Shown piece by piece: positions 32,406-40,073 of a stretch of DNA of 40,073 bases. Under the pieces are notes generated by a model. It saw only the letters and a program-made list of their open reading frames with translations. It did not search any database and was not told the DNA's origin. Each line of letters starts with the position of its first letter. Positions within the stretch are counted from its first letter, which is position 1. The position numbers and the translations under genes are program-made. Origin of the DNA: an uncultured Anaeroplasmataceae bacterium (GTDB lineage: Bacteria; Bacillota_I; Bacilli_A; Acholeplasmatales; Anaeroplasmataceae); contig CALVBA010000010.1 in NCBI GenBank assembly GCA_944325695.1, positions 1 to 40,073 of the forward strand. Reading direction: 5' to 3'.

Positions 32406-34739
32406 CTACATACTACTTATAATTACATCAAAATCTGCATTTGTTTGATACTCTTGGTAAAGGGTATCTAATACTTTTAATAGGCTTGCTGGATTTTGCA
32501 CTTTAAGTGTAATTAAATATAAGTATTTATTATTAATTTTTTTATAAAAACTAGCTATTGGACCTAACATAATTAAATCATTAAGCTCATAACTTTTAAT
32601 TTCATTAGTTATTTTATATGCCTCTAAAAAGGTTTTTTGGTCATCAAAACCTCGAATTTCAATTTCAAACATTCGATAATAAGGTGGATATTTACCAACA
32701 CGGCGATAGATAATTTCTCGATCATAAAAAGCTTTGTAGTCGTGTTTTTGCGCACTTGTAATGGCATAGTGATCATCATTAAAAGTTTGAATCACAACAA
32801 GCCCATTATCAATGTGCCTACCAGCTCTACCAGAAACTTGTTCTAACAAACTATATGTTAAAAACGACGCTTTATAAGTTGGATATTTTAAAATCATATC
32901 TGCTACTATAATTCCTACAAGCGTAACTTTAGGAAAATCAAGCCCTTTAGCAATCATTTGCGTACCAACTAAAATATCAGCTTGATGATTTTTAAAAGCT
33001 TTTAAAAGTTTTTCATGACTTCCTTTTTTACTCGTTGTATCTGTATCCATTCGCAAAACCTTAGCTTTAGGAAAAACTTTATTTAATTCCTCAGCTACTT
33101 TTTGTGTTCCAATTCCCACGTATTTAATGTGATTTGACCCACATTTTGGACATATTTGTGGATTTTTTTCTTCATGCCCACAATGATGACAACGTAAGAT
33201 ATCATCATTTTTATGAAATGTCAGAGAAATATCGCAATTAGGACACATTATTACTTCCCCACATGATCTACACATCACAAAATTAGAGTGACCACGGCGA
33301 TTAATCAACAACATTACTTGTTGGTTTTCATCTAATCTTTTTTGAATTTCTAATTGTAGTTTATATGAGAAAATACTACGATTACCTTTTTTTAATTCAT
33401 TAGTCATATTAACTGTTTCAACTTTTGGTAGTGGGAGATTTTTGACACGTCCATTCATTTCAATTAAAGCATACTGACCATTCAATGCTTGGTAATACTG
33501 CTCTATTTTAGGCGTAGCAGTCCCTAAAACTAAAACAGCTTGATGATTTTTAGCACGCATTCTAGCTATTGCAAGAGCATCGTATTTTGGACTAACATCT
33601 TGCTTGTAACTTTCTTCATGTGCCTCATCAATAATAATCGCACCAATATCCGAAAGTGGGGCAAAAATCGCACTTCTAGCTCCTACAAGAACTTGTGCTT
33701 CCTTTTTAATAATTCTCCGCCATTCATCATATCTTTCCCCATCACTCAATCCTGAATGAAGAACAGCAACTTTAGATGCAAAAATGCCTTTCATTCTAGA
33801 TGCAATTTGCGCAGTAAGGGATATTTCTGGTACTAATAATATAGCTGTTTTATTACGTTTTAACATATCTGTAATGATTTTTAAATATACTTCTGTCTTA
33901 CCACTTCCGGTAACACCTTTTAATAATATTGTTTTGTTTGTTCCATAAAAATTACGAATCGAATTTAAAGCTGTTTGTTGTTCATTATTTAAATTATATG
34001 CATTATAATCACGCTCTAAAATCTCTTCAACATTTCGATAAACTTCTTTTCTTTCTTCTTGTAATATTTTTTTATTAACTAATGTTTTAATACGAGATCT
34101 AGAAAAAGCAAACATTTCAACAATATCACTTTCCAGAACTTCTTTATTTTCTTTAATATAGTTGATAACGTCTTTTTGTACTTCATCTTTAGGTTCAAAA
34201 CGATCATCTATCAATGAAAGATAAAGAGCTTTTTTAATTTGTACTTTATCTTTTAATTCTTGTTTAATAACAATTTTATTTTGGTTAATAGCCTCTTTTA
34301 TTTCTTTTAAATATGGATTTAAAGTATCGGTTATTACCATTTTATCTTTAGGGAAAAGTTTTTGTAATGTATTGGACAAACCATTTCGATCTTGAATTTC
34401 TAAAATCTTTTGATAATTAACTTTTAAAGCATTTGGTATCATCACATCTAAGCAACGAATGAAATGTGATAAATAATTTTTATGCATTTTATATGCAATA
34501 TCGATTAATTCCTGATTTAATGTCGGAATAATATCTAAAACTCCAATGACATCTGCTAACTTAGTGAAAGAAGAATGGTCCTTAATTTTAATAACAACTC
34601 CCCATAACAAACGTCCATTAAAAAAAACCTTTACGCGACATCCAACTTCCAATACACCTTCTAGATAGGGTGGAATATGATAGTCAAAAGGTTTATTAAC
34701 ACTTCTTGCACCAATATCAACAATTACCTCACAAACCAC
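32406..34739 (-). CDS. priA: Primosomal helicase PriA
   Basis: Replication-restart 3'-5' DNA helicase, 777 aa. The N-terminal DNA-binding domain opens VCEVIVDIGARSVNKPFDY. Walker A is KGVTGSGKTEVYL and Walker B is IIIDEAHEESYKQD. The zinc-binding insert carries four CxxC pairs (CRSCG, CPNCD, CHHCG, CPKCG). Motifs V/VI include GTQMIAKGLDFPKVTLVG and EQVSGRAGR. I choose GTG at 34739, which has AGAGG seven bases upstream. The open frame extends 16 codons further back without a ribosome site, overlapping the promoter. Confidence 0.95.
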   Translation of the reverse strand: MVCEVIVDIGARSVNKPFDYHIPPYLEGVLEVGCRVKVFFNGRLLWGVVIKIKDHSSFTKLADVIGVLDIIPTLNQELIDIAYKMHKNYLSHFIRCLDVMIPNALKVNYQKILEIQDRNGLSNTLQKLFPKDKMVITDTLNPYLKEIKEAINQNKIVIKQELKDKVQIKKALYLSLIDDRFEPKDEVQKDVINYIKENKEVLESDIVEMFAFSRSRIKTLVNKKILQEERKEVYRNVEEILERDYNAYNLNNEQQTALNSIRNFYGTNKTILLKGVTGSGKTEVYLKIITDMLKRNKTAILLVPEISLTAQIASRMKGIFASKVAVLHSGLSDGERYDEWRRIIKKEAQVLVGARSAIFAPLSDIGAIIIDEAHEESYKQDVSPKYDALAIARMRAKNHQAVLVLGTATPKIEQYYQALNGQYALIEMNGRVKNLPLPKVETVNMTNELKKGNRSIFSYKLQLEIQKRLDENQQVMLLINRRGHSNFVMCRSCGEVIMCPNCDISLTFHKNDDILRCHHCGHEEKNPQICPKCGSNHIKYVGIGTQKVAEELNKVFPKAKVLRMDTDTTSKKGSHEKLLKAFKNHQADILVGTQMIAKGLDFPKVTLVGIIVADMILKYPTYKASFLTYSLLEQVSGRAGRHIDNGLVVIQTFNDDHYAITSAQKHDYKAFYDREIIYRRVGKYPPYYRMFEIEIRGFDDQKTFLEAYKITNEIKSYELNDLIMLGPIASFYKKINNKYLYLITLKVQNPASLLKVLDTLYQEYQTNADFDVIISSM

Positions 34740-34758
34740 ACTATCACCTCTTTTATTT

Positions 34759-34787
34759 ATTATAACGTCAATAAGAGCTTTTTTCAA
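34759..34787 (-). promoter_or_regulatory. Sigma-A promoter for priA-fmt
   Basis: TTGAAA (34782-34787), 17-nt spacer, perfect TATAAT (34759-34764) on the minus strand. It supports the downstream GTG start for priA, since an upstream start would precede the transcript. Confidence 0.8.
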
Positions 34788-34791
34788 GATA

Positions 34792-34817
34792 AAACAAAAA
34801 ACCTACAATTAAGTAGG
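34792..34817 (-). terminator. Intrinsic terminator after the hemerythrin gene
   Basis: CCTAC (34802-34806) pairs with GTAGG (34813-34817) around six bases, followed on the minus strand by TTTTTTG. Confidence 0.75.
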
Positions 34818-34818
34818 C

Positions 34819-35340
34819 TTAAATCAATTTTAAAATATCTGAAATGTTTGATTGTTCTTCAAAATCTTTTGTTTTTTCATTTATAATGCGAATATCTTCA
34901 TCTGATAAATGACGTTTAGCTAGTTGATAGACGACTTTATCTTCTTTTTCAATATGACGTTTTAAAAGTTCAACATAACTACAAATATTTGTCAACACAA
35001 GTAATTTATCTAAAGAGTTTCCCGTTTTTTCATACAGATTTAATGCCTTTTCACTGTCATTAATAAATAAACGTCCTAAATCATGTTCGACTAACATTCC
35101 ATTTTGAATTACTTTTGAAGCGATTTTTTCTAATTTTTCCTGCATAATTTTAAACAAAATTAATTCTTCTTTACCATGATGATGTTTATCAGCATATTTT
35201 CTAGCAAATAAAATATAATTACGATACTCCTCAATATCAAAGATACCGCCTTCTAAAACATTTTTAGCACTATTTAAAACTTTATTCCCAAATGCCAAAA
35301 TTTTTTGATGTTCTTCCATTAAAAGGGCAATTCCGTCCAT
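34819..35340 (-). CDS. Hemerythrin-like (HHE) protein
   Basis: A 173-aa four-helix bundle of the hemerythrin cation-binding family, expected to hold a di-iron centre. The likely ligands appear at helix positions: EEHQKI (His 11), YADKHHHGKEE (about 50-60), VEHDLGR and LKRHIEKEDKVVYQLA. YtfE/ScdA-type proteins with this domain repair iron-sulfur clusters or handle nitric oxide. AAGGAG lies at the end of the upstream gene, five bases from its stop. It is the third gene of the DUF1858 operon, divergent from a Crp/Fnr regulator, which supports a nitrosative or redox stress role. Confidence 0.88.
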   Translation of the reverse strand: MDGIALLMEEHQKILAFGNKVLNSAKNVLEGGIFDIEEYRNYILFARKYADKHHHGKEELILFKIMQEKLEKIASKVIQNGMLVEHDLGRLFINDSEKALNLYEKTGNSLDKLLVLTNICSYVELLKRHIEKEDKVVYQLAKRHLSDEDIRIINEKTKDFEEQSNISDILKLI

Positions 35341-35345
35341 TTTAA

Positions 35346-35939
35346 TTACTCCTTTCGTAACTCAATAAAATCATTATTAATTGTTAGCTTTAAATTTGAA
35401 GACGCAAAAACACCCTTAATAAGCGCATTACGTATTTGATAATAATAACTTACGTCAAACTCTTGTTCTTCGTAATAAGGCTTGTGAATATCAATTTCCA
35501 TTCCCCATCGAATCATATTTTCATCTTTACTAATAATTTTTAAAACATGATCACATGGCATACCATTTAATAAAATAGTATCTAAATATTTATATCCATC
35601 TAAAGCATTAATTTCCGTTTTAGGGCTTAAAGTTACCCCCAATTTGTATGATATATCTAAAACTTTAGGTAAACGATTTGGATCAATTAAAATTAATTTT
35701 AATAAATAAGCTAATTTATATTCTACTAAATCAACTCTTTCTTGTAGCCAACCGTGAATATTCATATCATCAATAATTTCACTTAATTCACCATCTTCTA
35801 ATATCCCACAACAATCTAAAGCATCTTTTTTAATCCAACCTTCATTTAAAGAAAGTTGATATATTTCATTTATTAATGTGTTTTGTAATTTAATTTTTTT
35901 AAATAACCATAAATGAATTGGCCCTAAAAAAGCACTCAT
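35346..35939 (-). CDS. Conserved hypothetical protein (MSAFLGPIH-type)
   Basis: A 197-aa soluble protein that I cannot assign. The very N-terminus MSAFLGPIHLWLFKKI recalls a group of clostridial proteins found beside hemerythrins, but that is memory, not a search result. A CCGI pair (about residues 43-44), GMPCDH and several His residues could bind metal or haem. No membrane segment is seen. Its ATG overlaps the DUF1858 stop by one base and the hemerythrin gene follows after five bases, so the three proteins probably act together. Confidence 0.75.
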   Translation of the reverse strand: MSAFLGPIHLWLFKKIKLQNTLINEIYQLSLNEGWIKKDALDCCGILEDGELSEIIDDMNIHGWLQERVDLVEYKLAYLLKLILIDPNRLPKVLDISYKLGVTLSPKTEINALDGYKYLDTILLNGMPCDHVLKIISKDENMIRWGMEIDIHKPYYEEQEFDVSYYYQIRNALIKGVFASSNLKLTINNDFIELRKE

Positions 35940-36130
35940 TATTTAATTCCTCCGTTTAATTTATTAACTACTTCCTCAACTTCTAATCCATGAATAAAAC
36001 AAGCATCTTCTAATGTCTCCATTTGTGAAGATGGACATCCTAAACAGTGCATTCCACATTCATAAAATATCTCTTCTATTCCTGGATTATTTCTTAAAAT
36101 TTCTCCTAAAATCATATCTTTTGTTATCAT
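35939..36130 (-). CDS. DUF1858 domain protein (ScdA_N-like)
   Basis: A 63-aa protein consisting of a single DUF1858 domain: TKDMILGEILRNNPGIEEIF, then ECGMHCLGCPSSQMETLEDAC with its conserved cysteines, then the C-terminal helix VEEVVNKLNGG. In ScdA/YtfE (RIC) proteins a related domain precedes the hemerythrin domain, so here the two are split into separate genes of one operon. AAGGAT precedes the ATG. A perfect palindrome lies 17-32 bp upstream of the start. Confidence 0.88.
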   Translation of the reverse strand: MITKDMILGEILRNNPGIEEIFYECGMHCLGCPSSQMETLEDACFIHGLEVEEVVNKLNGGIK

Positions 36131-36146
36131 ATTAATATCCTTTCTA

Positions 36147-36162
36147 CTTACAATATTGTAAG
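36147..36162. promoter_or_regulatory. Palindromic candidate operator upstream of the DUF1858 operon
   Basis: CTTACAATATTGTAAG is a perfect 16-bp palindrome. It lies between the DUF1858 ribosome site and its promoter region and contains a TACAAT that could be the -10. A regulator bound here would cover the promoter. Confidence 0.55.
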
Positions 36163-36228
36163 ATTATGTTTTTTTTGTAATATAATTAGTTATTACATAA
36201 TCTATTATACTGATAATAAAATGATTTT

Positions 36229-36246
36229 ATGTTGTTTTAACAACAT
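36229..36246. promoter_or_regulatory. Palindromic candidate Crp/Fnr site upstream of the regulator
   Basis: ATGTTGTT and AACAACAT are perfect 8-bp arms around TT. The centre (36237.5) would fall near -40.5 of the predicted start of the regulator gene, the class II activator position for Crp/Fnr proteins. Confidence 0.55.
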
Positions 36247-36262
36247 TTTTTTAATTATTTTA

Positions 36263-36271
36263 TGATACAAT
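36263..36271 (+). promoter_or_regulatory. Extended -10 for the Crp/Fnr gene
   Basis: TGA directly before TACAAT (36266-36271), without a good -35, which fits activator dependence. The ribosome site AGGAGG follows at about 36281. Confidence 0.55.
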
Positions 36272-36291
36272 AAAAGCACTAGGAGGTTATT

Positions 36292-36966
36292 ATGGAAAAA
36301 TATATTCCTATTATACAAAAAACAACGCTTTTTCGTGGAATAGTTGAAAAAGATTTAAAATGCATGTTAAGTTGTCTTAATGTTACAAAAAAAGTTTATC
36401 AAAAAAATGAGTTTATTATTCATCCAGGAAGTAAAATTCAAGAAATCGGATTAGTGGTTTCTGGATTAGCATTAATTGTTAATGAAGATGTCTGGGGTGG
36501 ACGTAATATTATCTCTGAATTAACAATCGGCACTATTTTTGCAGAAAGTTTTGCGTGTTTATTACAAATCCCAGAATGGATTAGTGTCGTTGCGAGTGAA
36601 GAGACAACTGTTTTATTTTTTAATATTAATAATATTCTTCAAGTTTGCTCTTCATTTTGTCAATTTCATAATCAATTAATTCAAAATTTAGTTCAAACAT
36701 TAGCTAAAAAAAATGTTTTGTTAACTAAAAAAATGGAATATCTCTCTAGAAAAACAATTCGAGATAAACTATTAACTTATTTATCAGAAGAAGCTCTAAA
36801 AAATGGTAAAAAAACTTTTATGATTCCTTTTAATCGAAAGGAATTGGCTGAGTATTTATCAGTTGATCGCAGTGCATTATCAAATGAAATAAGTAAATTA
36901 CAAAAAGAAGGGTTTATTACAAGTAATAAACGACAATTTACAATTAATGCAACACATAAACTATAA
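36292..36966 (+). CDS. Crp/Fnr-family transcription regulator
   Basis: A 224-aa regulator. An N-terminal cyclic-nucleotide-binding-type beta-barrel (about 15-120, with FIIHPGSKIQEIGLVVSG and GTIFAE) is followed by the dimer helix. A C-terminal winged helix carries FNRKELAEYLSVDRSALSNEISKLQKEGFI. Three or four N-terminal cysteines are scattered (CMLSCL, CLL, CSSFC), not in a clear Fnr cluster motif. It is divergent from the DUF1858-hemerythrin operon and most likely controls it. The signal could be NO, redox or haem, and cannot be decided from sequence. AGGAGG precedes the ATG. Confidence 0.92.
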   Translation: MEKYIPIIQKTTLFRGIVEKDLKCMLSCLNVTKKVYQKNEFIIHPGSKIQEIGLVVSGLALIVNEDVWGGRNIISELTIGTIFAESFACLLQIPEWISVVASEETTVLFFNINNILQVCSSFCQFHNQLIQNLVQTLAKKNVLLTKKMEYLSRKTIRDKLLTYLSEEALKNGKKTFMIPFNRKELAEYLSVDRSALSNEISKLQKEGFITSNKRQFTINATHKL

Positions 36967-36968
36967 AA

Positions 36969-36993
36969 AAAGGTATGATTTCTTCATACCTTT
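36969..36993. terminator. Bidirectional terminator between the Crp/Fnr and pectate lyase genes
   Basis: AAAGGTATGA (36969-36978) pairs with TCATACCTTT (36984-36993) around five bases. It is followed by TAATTTTT on the plus strand and TTTTTTATAG on the minus strand. Confidence 0.88.
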
Positions 36994-36998
36994 AATTT

Positions 36999-39395
36999 TT
37001 ATGCCAAAACAATTCGATAAATCAAAGTTTCCCCTTTACTATATTTAATCGTATGTGTTCCTTCACTTAAAGTTATTTTAATCATTTGTGCTTCTACCCC
37101 ACCAACAACATCATATTTCACATCATCAATTAAAATCACTGAAGTCGAATCACCTCTAGTTTTTAAGTAAATACTGATTTCTTTTACTCCATTTGTATTA
37201 AATGTAATCGATGCTTTAGAATTCATTTTTAAAGCTGTTGTAAATGTTATGTCACCATAAGTTGCTGTTTCATTACGTAATGTAGCTGAAATAAAAGTAA
37301 AATAGTTTGAATCCAATCCCGATTGAGAAAAATCATGTTCAATAAAATCGATTGAACCAAATAATTTTTCATATTCAATTATAGCTTCTAATAGTTTATT
37401 ACTATTTATTACTAATTTTTTTTCACTTTCTGATAAAGATAAATAATAATTATTAGCTTCATCTATAACTTTTTTTGAGTCTAAAGTAACAGTTCCAATA
37501 CTTTCAATCAAACGAATTGCTTCTTTAATTTTTAATTCTGATAACTTAATTAAAGCATCTTGCAGTGTTGTGTAATTTGTTACTTTGGCTTGTTCTGAAC
37601 TTGATAAAGCTAAGTATTTATCGTGGACATTTTTTAAATATTCTTCATCTGAAAGCGAGATTTTTTCATTAATATTATCAATCATCACGATAACTTTTTC
37701 ATATCCAGAAATATTTTCTGTTCCAACACTAATTATTGTCCCCTCGTAGTTTATTAACGCGTCTTTTAACGCTTGATTTACATCATAAGAAGCATCATCT
37801 ACACTATTATCAAACTGCCATTGCAAATTTCCACCATTTGCTCGACCAGCATATTTTTTTACACTATTTACGGCATTTTCTGGTGTTTCTACCTGATATT
37901 TATACATTAAATTACTATCCGTATCAAAGTTGTTATAAATTGTTGAACCAGCAACTGTTTTAATAGTACTTGGAATTTGTTCATCTCTTGCATTAACTAT
38001 ATAAGCATCAAAACTATTACTTTCTTTATTAGAAATAAATTTATAACTTCCCGTCATAAAGTCATTAAAAGATTTGATAATTCCTCCATTTTCTCCGGAA
38101 AATGTCCCTTCACCTAAAGCATCTGTTCCTTGTTTTGAGGAAAGTAAAGGATTTTTACAATTACGAAAATAATTTGCTTCTGAAAAAATCGAACTTCCCA
38201 TTGTTGCCCCAATTCCATACTTACTGTTACCATCAAAATAATTATTATAAACATGGACAGTACACGTTCTTACCCGAGGATGTCTTGAATCAGAATGATC
38301 ATACCAATTGTGGTGATATGTAATATAGTTTGTTTCCTTTTCGCTTTTCATTCCTTGTAAATTTGATTTTCCAGTATCATAAAAGTGATTATATGAATGC
38401 GTAACATATGATGATGTTTTCGTATCTAAAGCTCCATCACCTTTAATTTGATCGGCATCGGATAAAGAATGTCCATAATAAAAATCATTATTATGAACCC
38501 AAATGTGATCGTTAGATTGTTGTAAGCCAACGCTATCCCCTTCATTACTATCGCAATTCATAAACCCTAAGTTTCGAACTTCAATATTACTTGAATTTTT
38601 AATCCGTAAACCAAAACCATTTATCACCGCATCACTTCCAACACCCTCAATCGTGATATTACTAGCATCATCGATTAATAAATCTCCTTTTTCTAAAACA
38701 GCTAAATCAGTAATATTACCGATTAATCGAACGCATAATGGCTTTTTTTCGTGACGTCCTTTATAAGCTGTTAAAATATTTTGTAAACCTGTAAATTCAT
38801 TAACTCCACTAGATGTTTGAACACTTAATGTAACACTATCTTTATTTGTATCTGTTACATATAAAACATTGGCATTTTCTTTTAATGTACCATCATCATT
38901 ATATGCTCCTGATGAAGAACCTGAAACAAAGGCAAATCCCTCTCTTACATGATTAGAAACGTTGATTTGTGTTGTGAAAAAACCACTTTTTCCATCATTA
39001 TATAAAGCGATAACTTTAACATCATAAACCCCTTTTTTTAGTCCTAAAATATCAACACGATAATAATTTTCATACTCTTTAATTAACATATCATCTACTA
39101 AAATTTCTTTATTATCTAATTGATATGTAACTTGATATTTTCTAACATTGGAAACTTTTTTCCATTCGATTACACCACTTTCTAACCAACCATAACTTTG
39201 AATTAAAGCATCAGGCATGTTATTGACGATATTACTGCTTGTTGAAGTTAGACTACTTTGAGTAGTAGTATTTGTTATACTATTTAGATCACTTGTTAAA
39301 CTTGAACTACCATCAAATATACTTTTTTGACTATTTGTACAACCACATAATGTAATAATTAAAAGAAAACCAATTATAATTACACTTTTTTTCAA
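36999..39395 (-). CDS. Pectate lyase (PL1) lipoprotein with accessory domains
   Basis: A 798-aa surface lipoprotein (lipobox LCGC, Cys 19) expected to cleave polygalacturonate by beta-elimination. After a Ser/Thr-rich linker there is an FN3-like domain (about 65-150). A PL1 right-handed beta-helix (about 150-470) follows, with HVWVHNNDFYY-like repeats, the Ca2+ site GDGALDTK, and the hallmark ITYHHNWYDHSDSRHPRVR carrying the catalytic Arg. Next come two helical repeats with the pattern YLALSSSEQAKV and YYLSLSESEKKLV (about 575-680). A C-terminal beta domain of about 110 residues (FSQSGLDSNYF onwards) resembles those appended to other pectate lyases. The start is TTG behind AAGGAGGGG. Confidence 0.92.
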   Translation of the reverse strand: MKKSVIIIGFLLIITLCGCTNSQKSIFDGSSSLTSDLNSITNTTTQSSLTSTSSNIVNNMPDALIQSYGWLESGVIEWKKVSNVRKYQVTYQLDNKEILVDDMLIKEYENYYRVDILGLKKGVYDVKVIALYNDGKSGFFTTQINVSNHVREGFAFVSGSSSGAYNDDGTLKENANVLYVTDTNKDSVTLSVQTSSGVNEFTGLQNILTAYKGRHEKKPLCVRLIGNITDLAVLEKGDLLIDDASNITIEGVGSDAVINGFGLRIKNSSNIEVRNLGFMNCDSNEGDSVGLQQSNDHIWVHNNDFYYGHSLSDADQIKGDGALDTKTSSYVTHSYNHFYDTGKSNLQGMKSEKETNYITYHHNWYDHSDSRHPRVRTCTVHVYNNYFDGNSKYGIGATMGSSIFSEANYFRNCKNPLLSSKQGTDALGEGTFSGENGGIIKSFNDFMTGSYKFISNKESNSFDAYIVNARDEQIPSTIKTVAGSTIYNNFDTDSNLMYKYQVETPENAVNSVKKYAGRANGGNLQWQFDNSVDDASYDVNQALKDALINYEGTIISVGTENISGYEKVIVMIDNINEKISLSDEEYLKNVHDKYLALSSSEQAKVTNYTTLQDALIKLSELKIKEAIRLIESIGTVTLDSKKVIDEANNYYLSLSESEKKLVINSNKLLEAIIEYEKLFGSIDFIEHDFSQSGLDSNYFTFISATLRNETATYGDITFTTALKMNSKASITFNTNGVKEISIYLKTRGDSTSVILIDDVKYDVVGGVEAQMIKITLSEGTHTIKYSKGETLIYRIVLA

Positions 39396-39417
39396 ACTAA
39401 ACCCCTCCTTAATATAT

Positions 39418-39446
39418 ATTATAGTCTAAGTTGTATATTCTTGCAA
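39418..39446 (-). promoter_or_regulatory. Sigma-A promoter of the pectate lyase gene
   Basis: TTGCAA (39441-39446), 17-nt spacer, perfect TATAAT (39418-39423) on the minus strand, about 22 bp before the TTG start. Confidence 0.8.
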
Positions 39447-39455
39447 ACGTTTTCA
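39442..39455 (-). promoter_or_regulatory. cre-like catabolite repression site
   Basis: TGAAAACGTTTGCA on the minus strand matches the CcpA cre consensus TGWAANCGNTNWCA at all but one position. It overlaps the -35 of the pectate lyase promoter, where CcpA binding would repress. Confidence 0.72.
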
Positions 39456-39603
39456 GTAACTTTTAAATTTTTCTATAATACTTGTAAAAAAAACTTATAA
39501 GTTTATATAAATTTAATATAAAAAAATTATCCATATAAATAAAGTTAATATAATAAGGATATATAGTAATGTGTAATAAATATCTGATATGTATTTTTAT
39601 TAT

Positions 39604-40073
39604 TCATTTTTTACTGTCCATAATACCAGTTATTAAATGACGTAACAAAATTAAATTATAAACTAAAAAGAGACCTAAGAATAAATAAATCACTTTCCAA
39701 TCTGAAATTTCACAATAAAGAATATAATTGTAACACGTAAATCAGAAAAATTACTCCATCTTTTTTTGTATTACTTGTAACTAAATAATTATCCCCTAAG
39801 AAAAAAACTAACATTTAAAAGAAAACAATATCAAAGATAATATTTGTAATATAATACAAGATTTTCTTATCTTATTTCTTTTCCAAATAATCATCATTAA
39901 AATCACAATTTGACCATTTTTTTATATCGATGATATCATTTAAAAATACATAAAATGATGAATTTATACTACAGCAGTCTAAAAGTTTTAAAATTGCAAA
40001 TGAGATAAATTCTTTATTTTGGTAAATATCTTATGTTTCAATGATCTTTTTCGGTAAAAGATTTTCTATTATA
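39604..40073 (-). pseudogene. Decayed membrane-protein gene, running off the window
   Basis: From the window edge the minus strand reads IIENLLPKKIIET, stop, DIYQNKEFISFAILKLLDCC, SFYVFLNDIIDIKKWSNCDF, NDDYLEKK, stop, ITNIIFDIVFF, stop, MLVFFLGDNYLVTSNTKK, DGVIFLIYVLQLYS in a single frame. A frameshift leads to LYCEISDWKVIYLFLGLF, LVYNLILLRHLITGIMDSKK and a natural stop at 39604. The coherence of the reading with about three stops and one shift marks it as a recent pseudogene. The last part is clearly membrane-spanning. I do not recognise the family, and the 5' end is outside the window. Confidence 0.6.

Noticed and set aside
33540-33755. 71-aa plus-strand reading frame
   Set aside because: Antisense to the PriA helicase core.
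34740-34787. Sixteen-residue N-terminal extension of PriA
   Set aside because: It covers the priA promoter itself and has no ribosome site; GTG at 34739 is well placed behind AGAGG.
1-40073. CRISPR array, prophage or toxin-antitoxin pair
   Set aside because: No evenly spaced repeats, phage structural or integrase genes, or convincing small gene pairs were found on reading both strands.

Overview
This is a contiguous stretch of chromosome from a very AT-rich, endospore-forming low-GC Gram-positive bacterium (Bacillota). Spo0A, SpoIVB and SpoIIIAH are present, promoters are near-consensus TTGnnn-N17-TATAAT, and strong AGGAGG ribosome sites go with frequent GTG or TTG starts. The gene content and base composition fit an Erysipelotrichia-like gut lineage (Coprobacillus/Thomasclavelia type), but that placement is inference. 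No phage, CRISPR array or intact insertion sequence is visible.

Layout. 1-2.6 kb: tRNA-Leu(CAA), argS and a membrane-anchored protein with a thioredoxin-like look, all on the minus strand. 2.6-5.4 kb: glgA-glgC (glycogen synthesis) on the plus strand, then a minus-strand degV. 6.5-9.7 kb: nfo and a cshB-like DEAD-box helicase, divergent from ispH. 9.7-11.2 kb: dinB and a small membrane protein. 11.3-14.06 kb: a P2-type cation ATPase behind a clear yybP-ykoY (Mn2+) riboswitch with a terminator expression platform, so the pump is probably a manganese exporter. 14.07-16 kb: spo0A and spoIVB, with two Spo0A boxes between them.

16.1-19.4 kb interrupts the usual recN-spoIVB-spo0A order. It holds a HAD phosphatase, a decayed DHFR/RibD-C-like gene, a GC-richer GrpB-cytidine deaminase fusion and a second decayed gene. 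From 26.8 down to 19.4 kb runs a probable seven-gene operon nusB-xseA-xseB-dxs-tlyA-recN-GGDEF. The ispA and argR/ahrC genes that Bacillus has in this neighbourhood are absent, and a diguanylate cyclase with a C-terminal GAF-like domain has been added. spoIIIAH lies just upstream of nusB. Its ribosome site is the 3' arm of the pot operon terminator, and a sigma-E-like promoter sits inside that hairpin.

27.3-31.2 kb: potABCD (spermidine/putrescine uptake). 31.5-34.8 kb: priA-fmt. 34.8-37 kb: a DUF1858 / unknown / hemerythrin operon divergent from a Crp/Fnr regulator, resembling a split RIC/ScdA iron-centre repair or nitric-oxide response unit with two candidate palindromic operators. 37-39.4 kb: a pectate lyase lipoprotein with a cre-like site over its -35. 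39.6 kb to the end: a decayed membrane-protein gene that runs off the window.

The most noteworthy items are the Mn riboswitch-ATPase pair, the spoIIIAH terminator/promoter/ribosome-site overlap, the GrpB-CDA fusion beside its decayed neighbours, and the Crp/Fnr-hemerythrin unit. No clearly new defence or mobile system was found.
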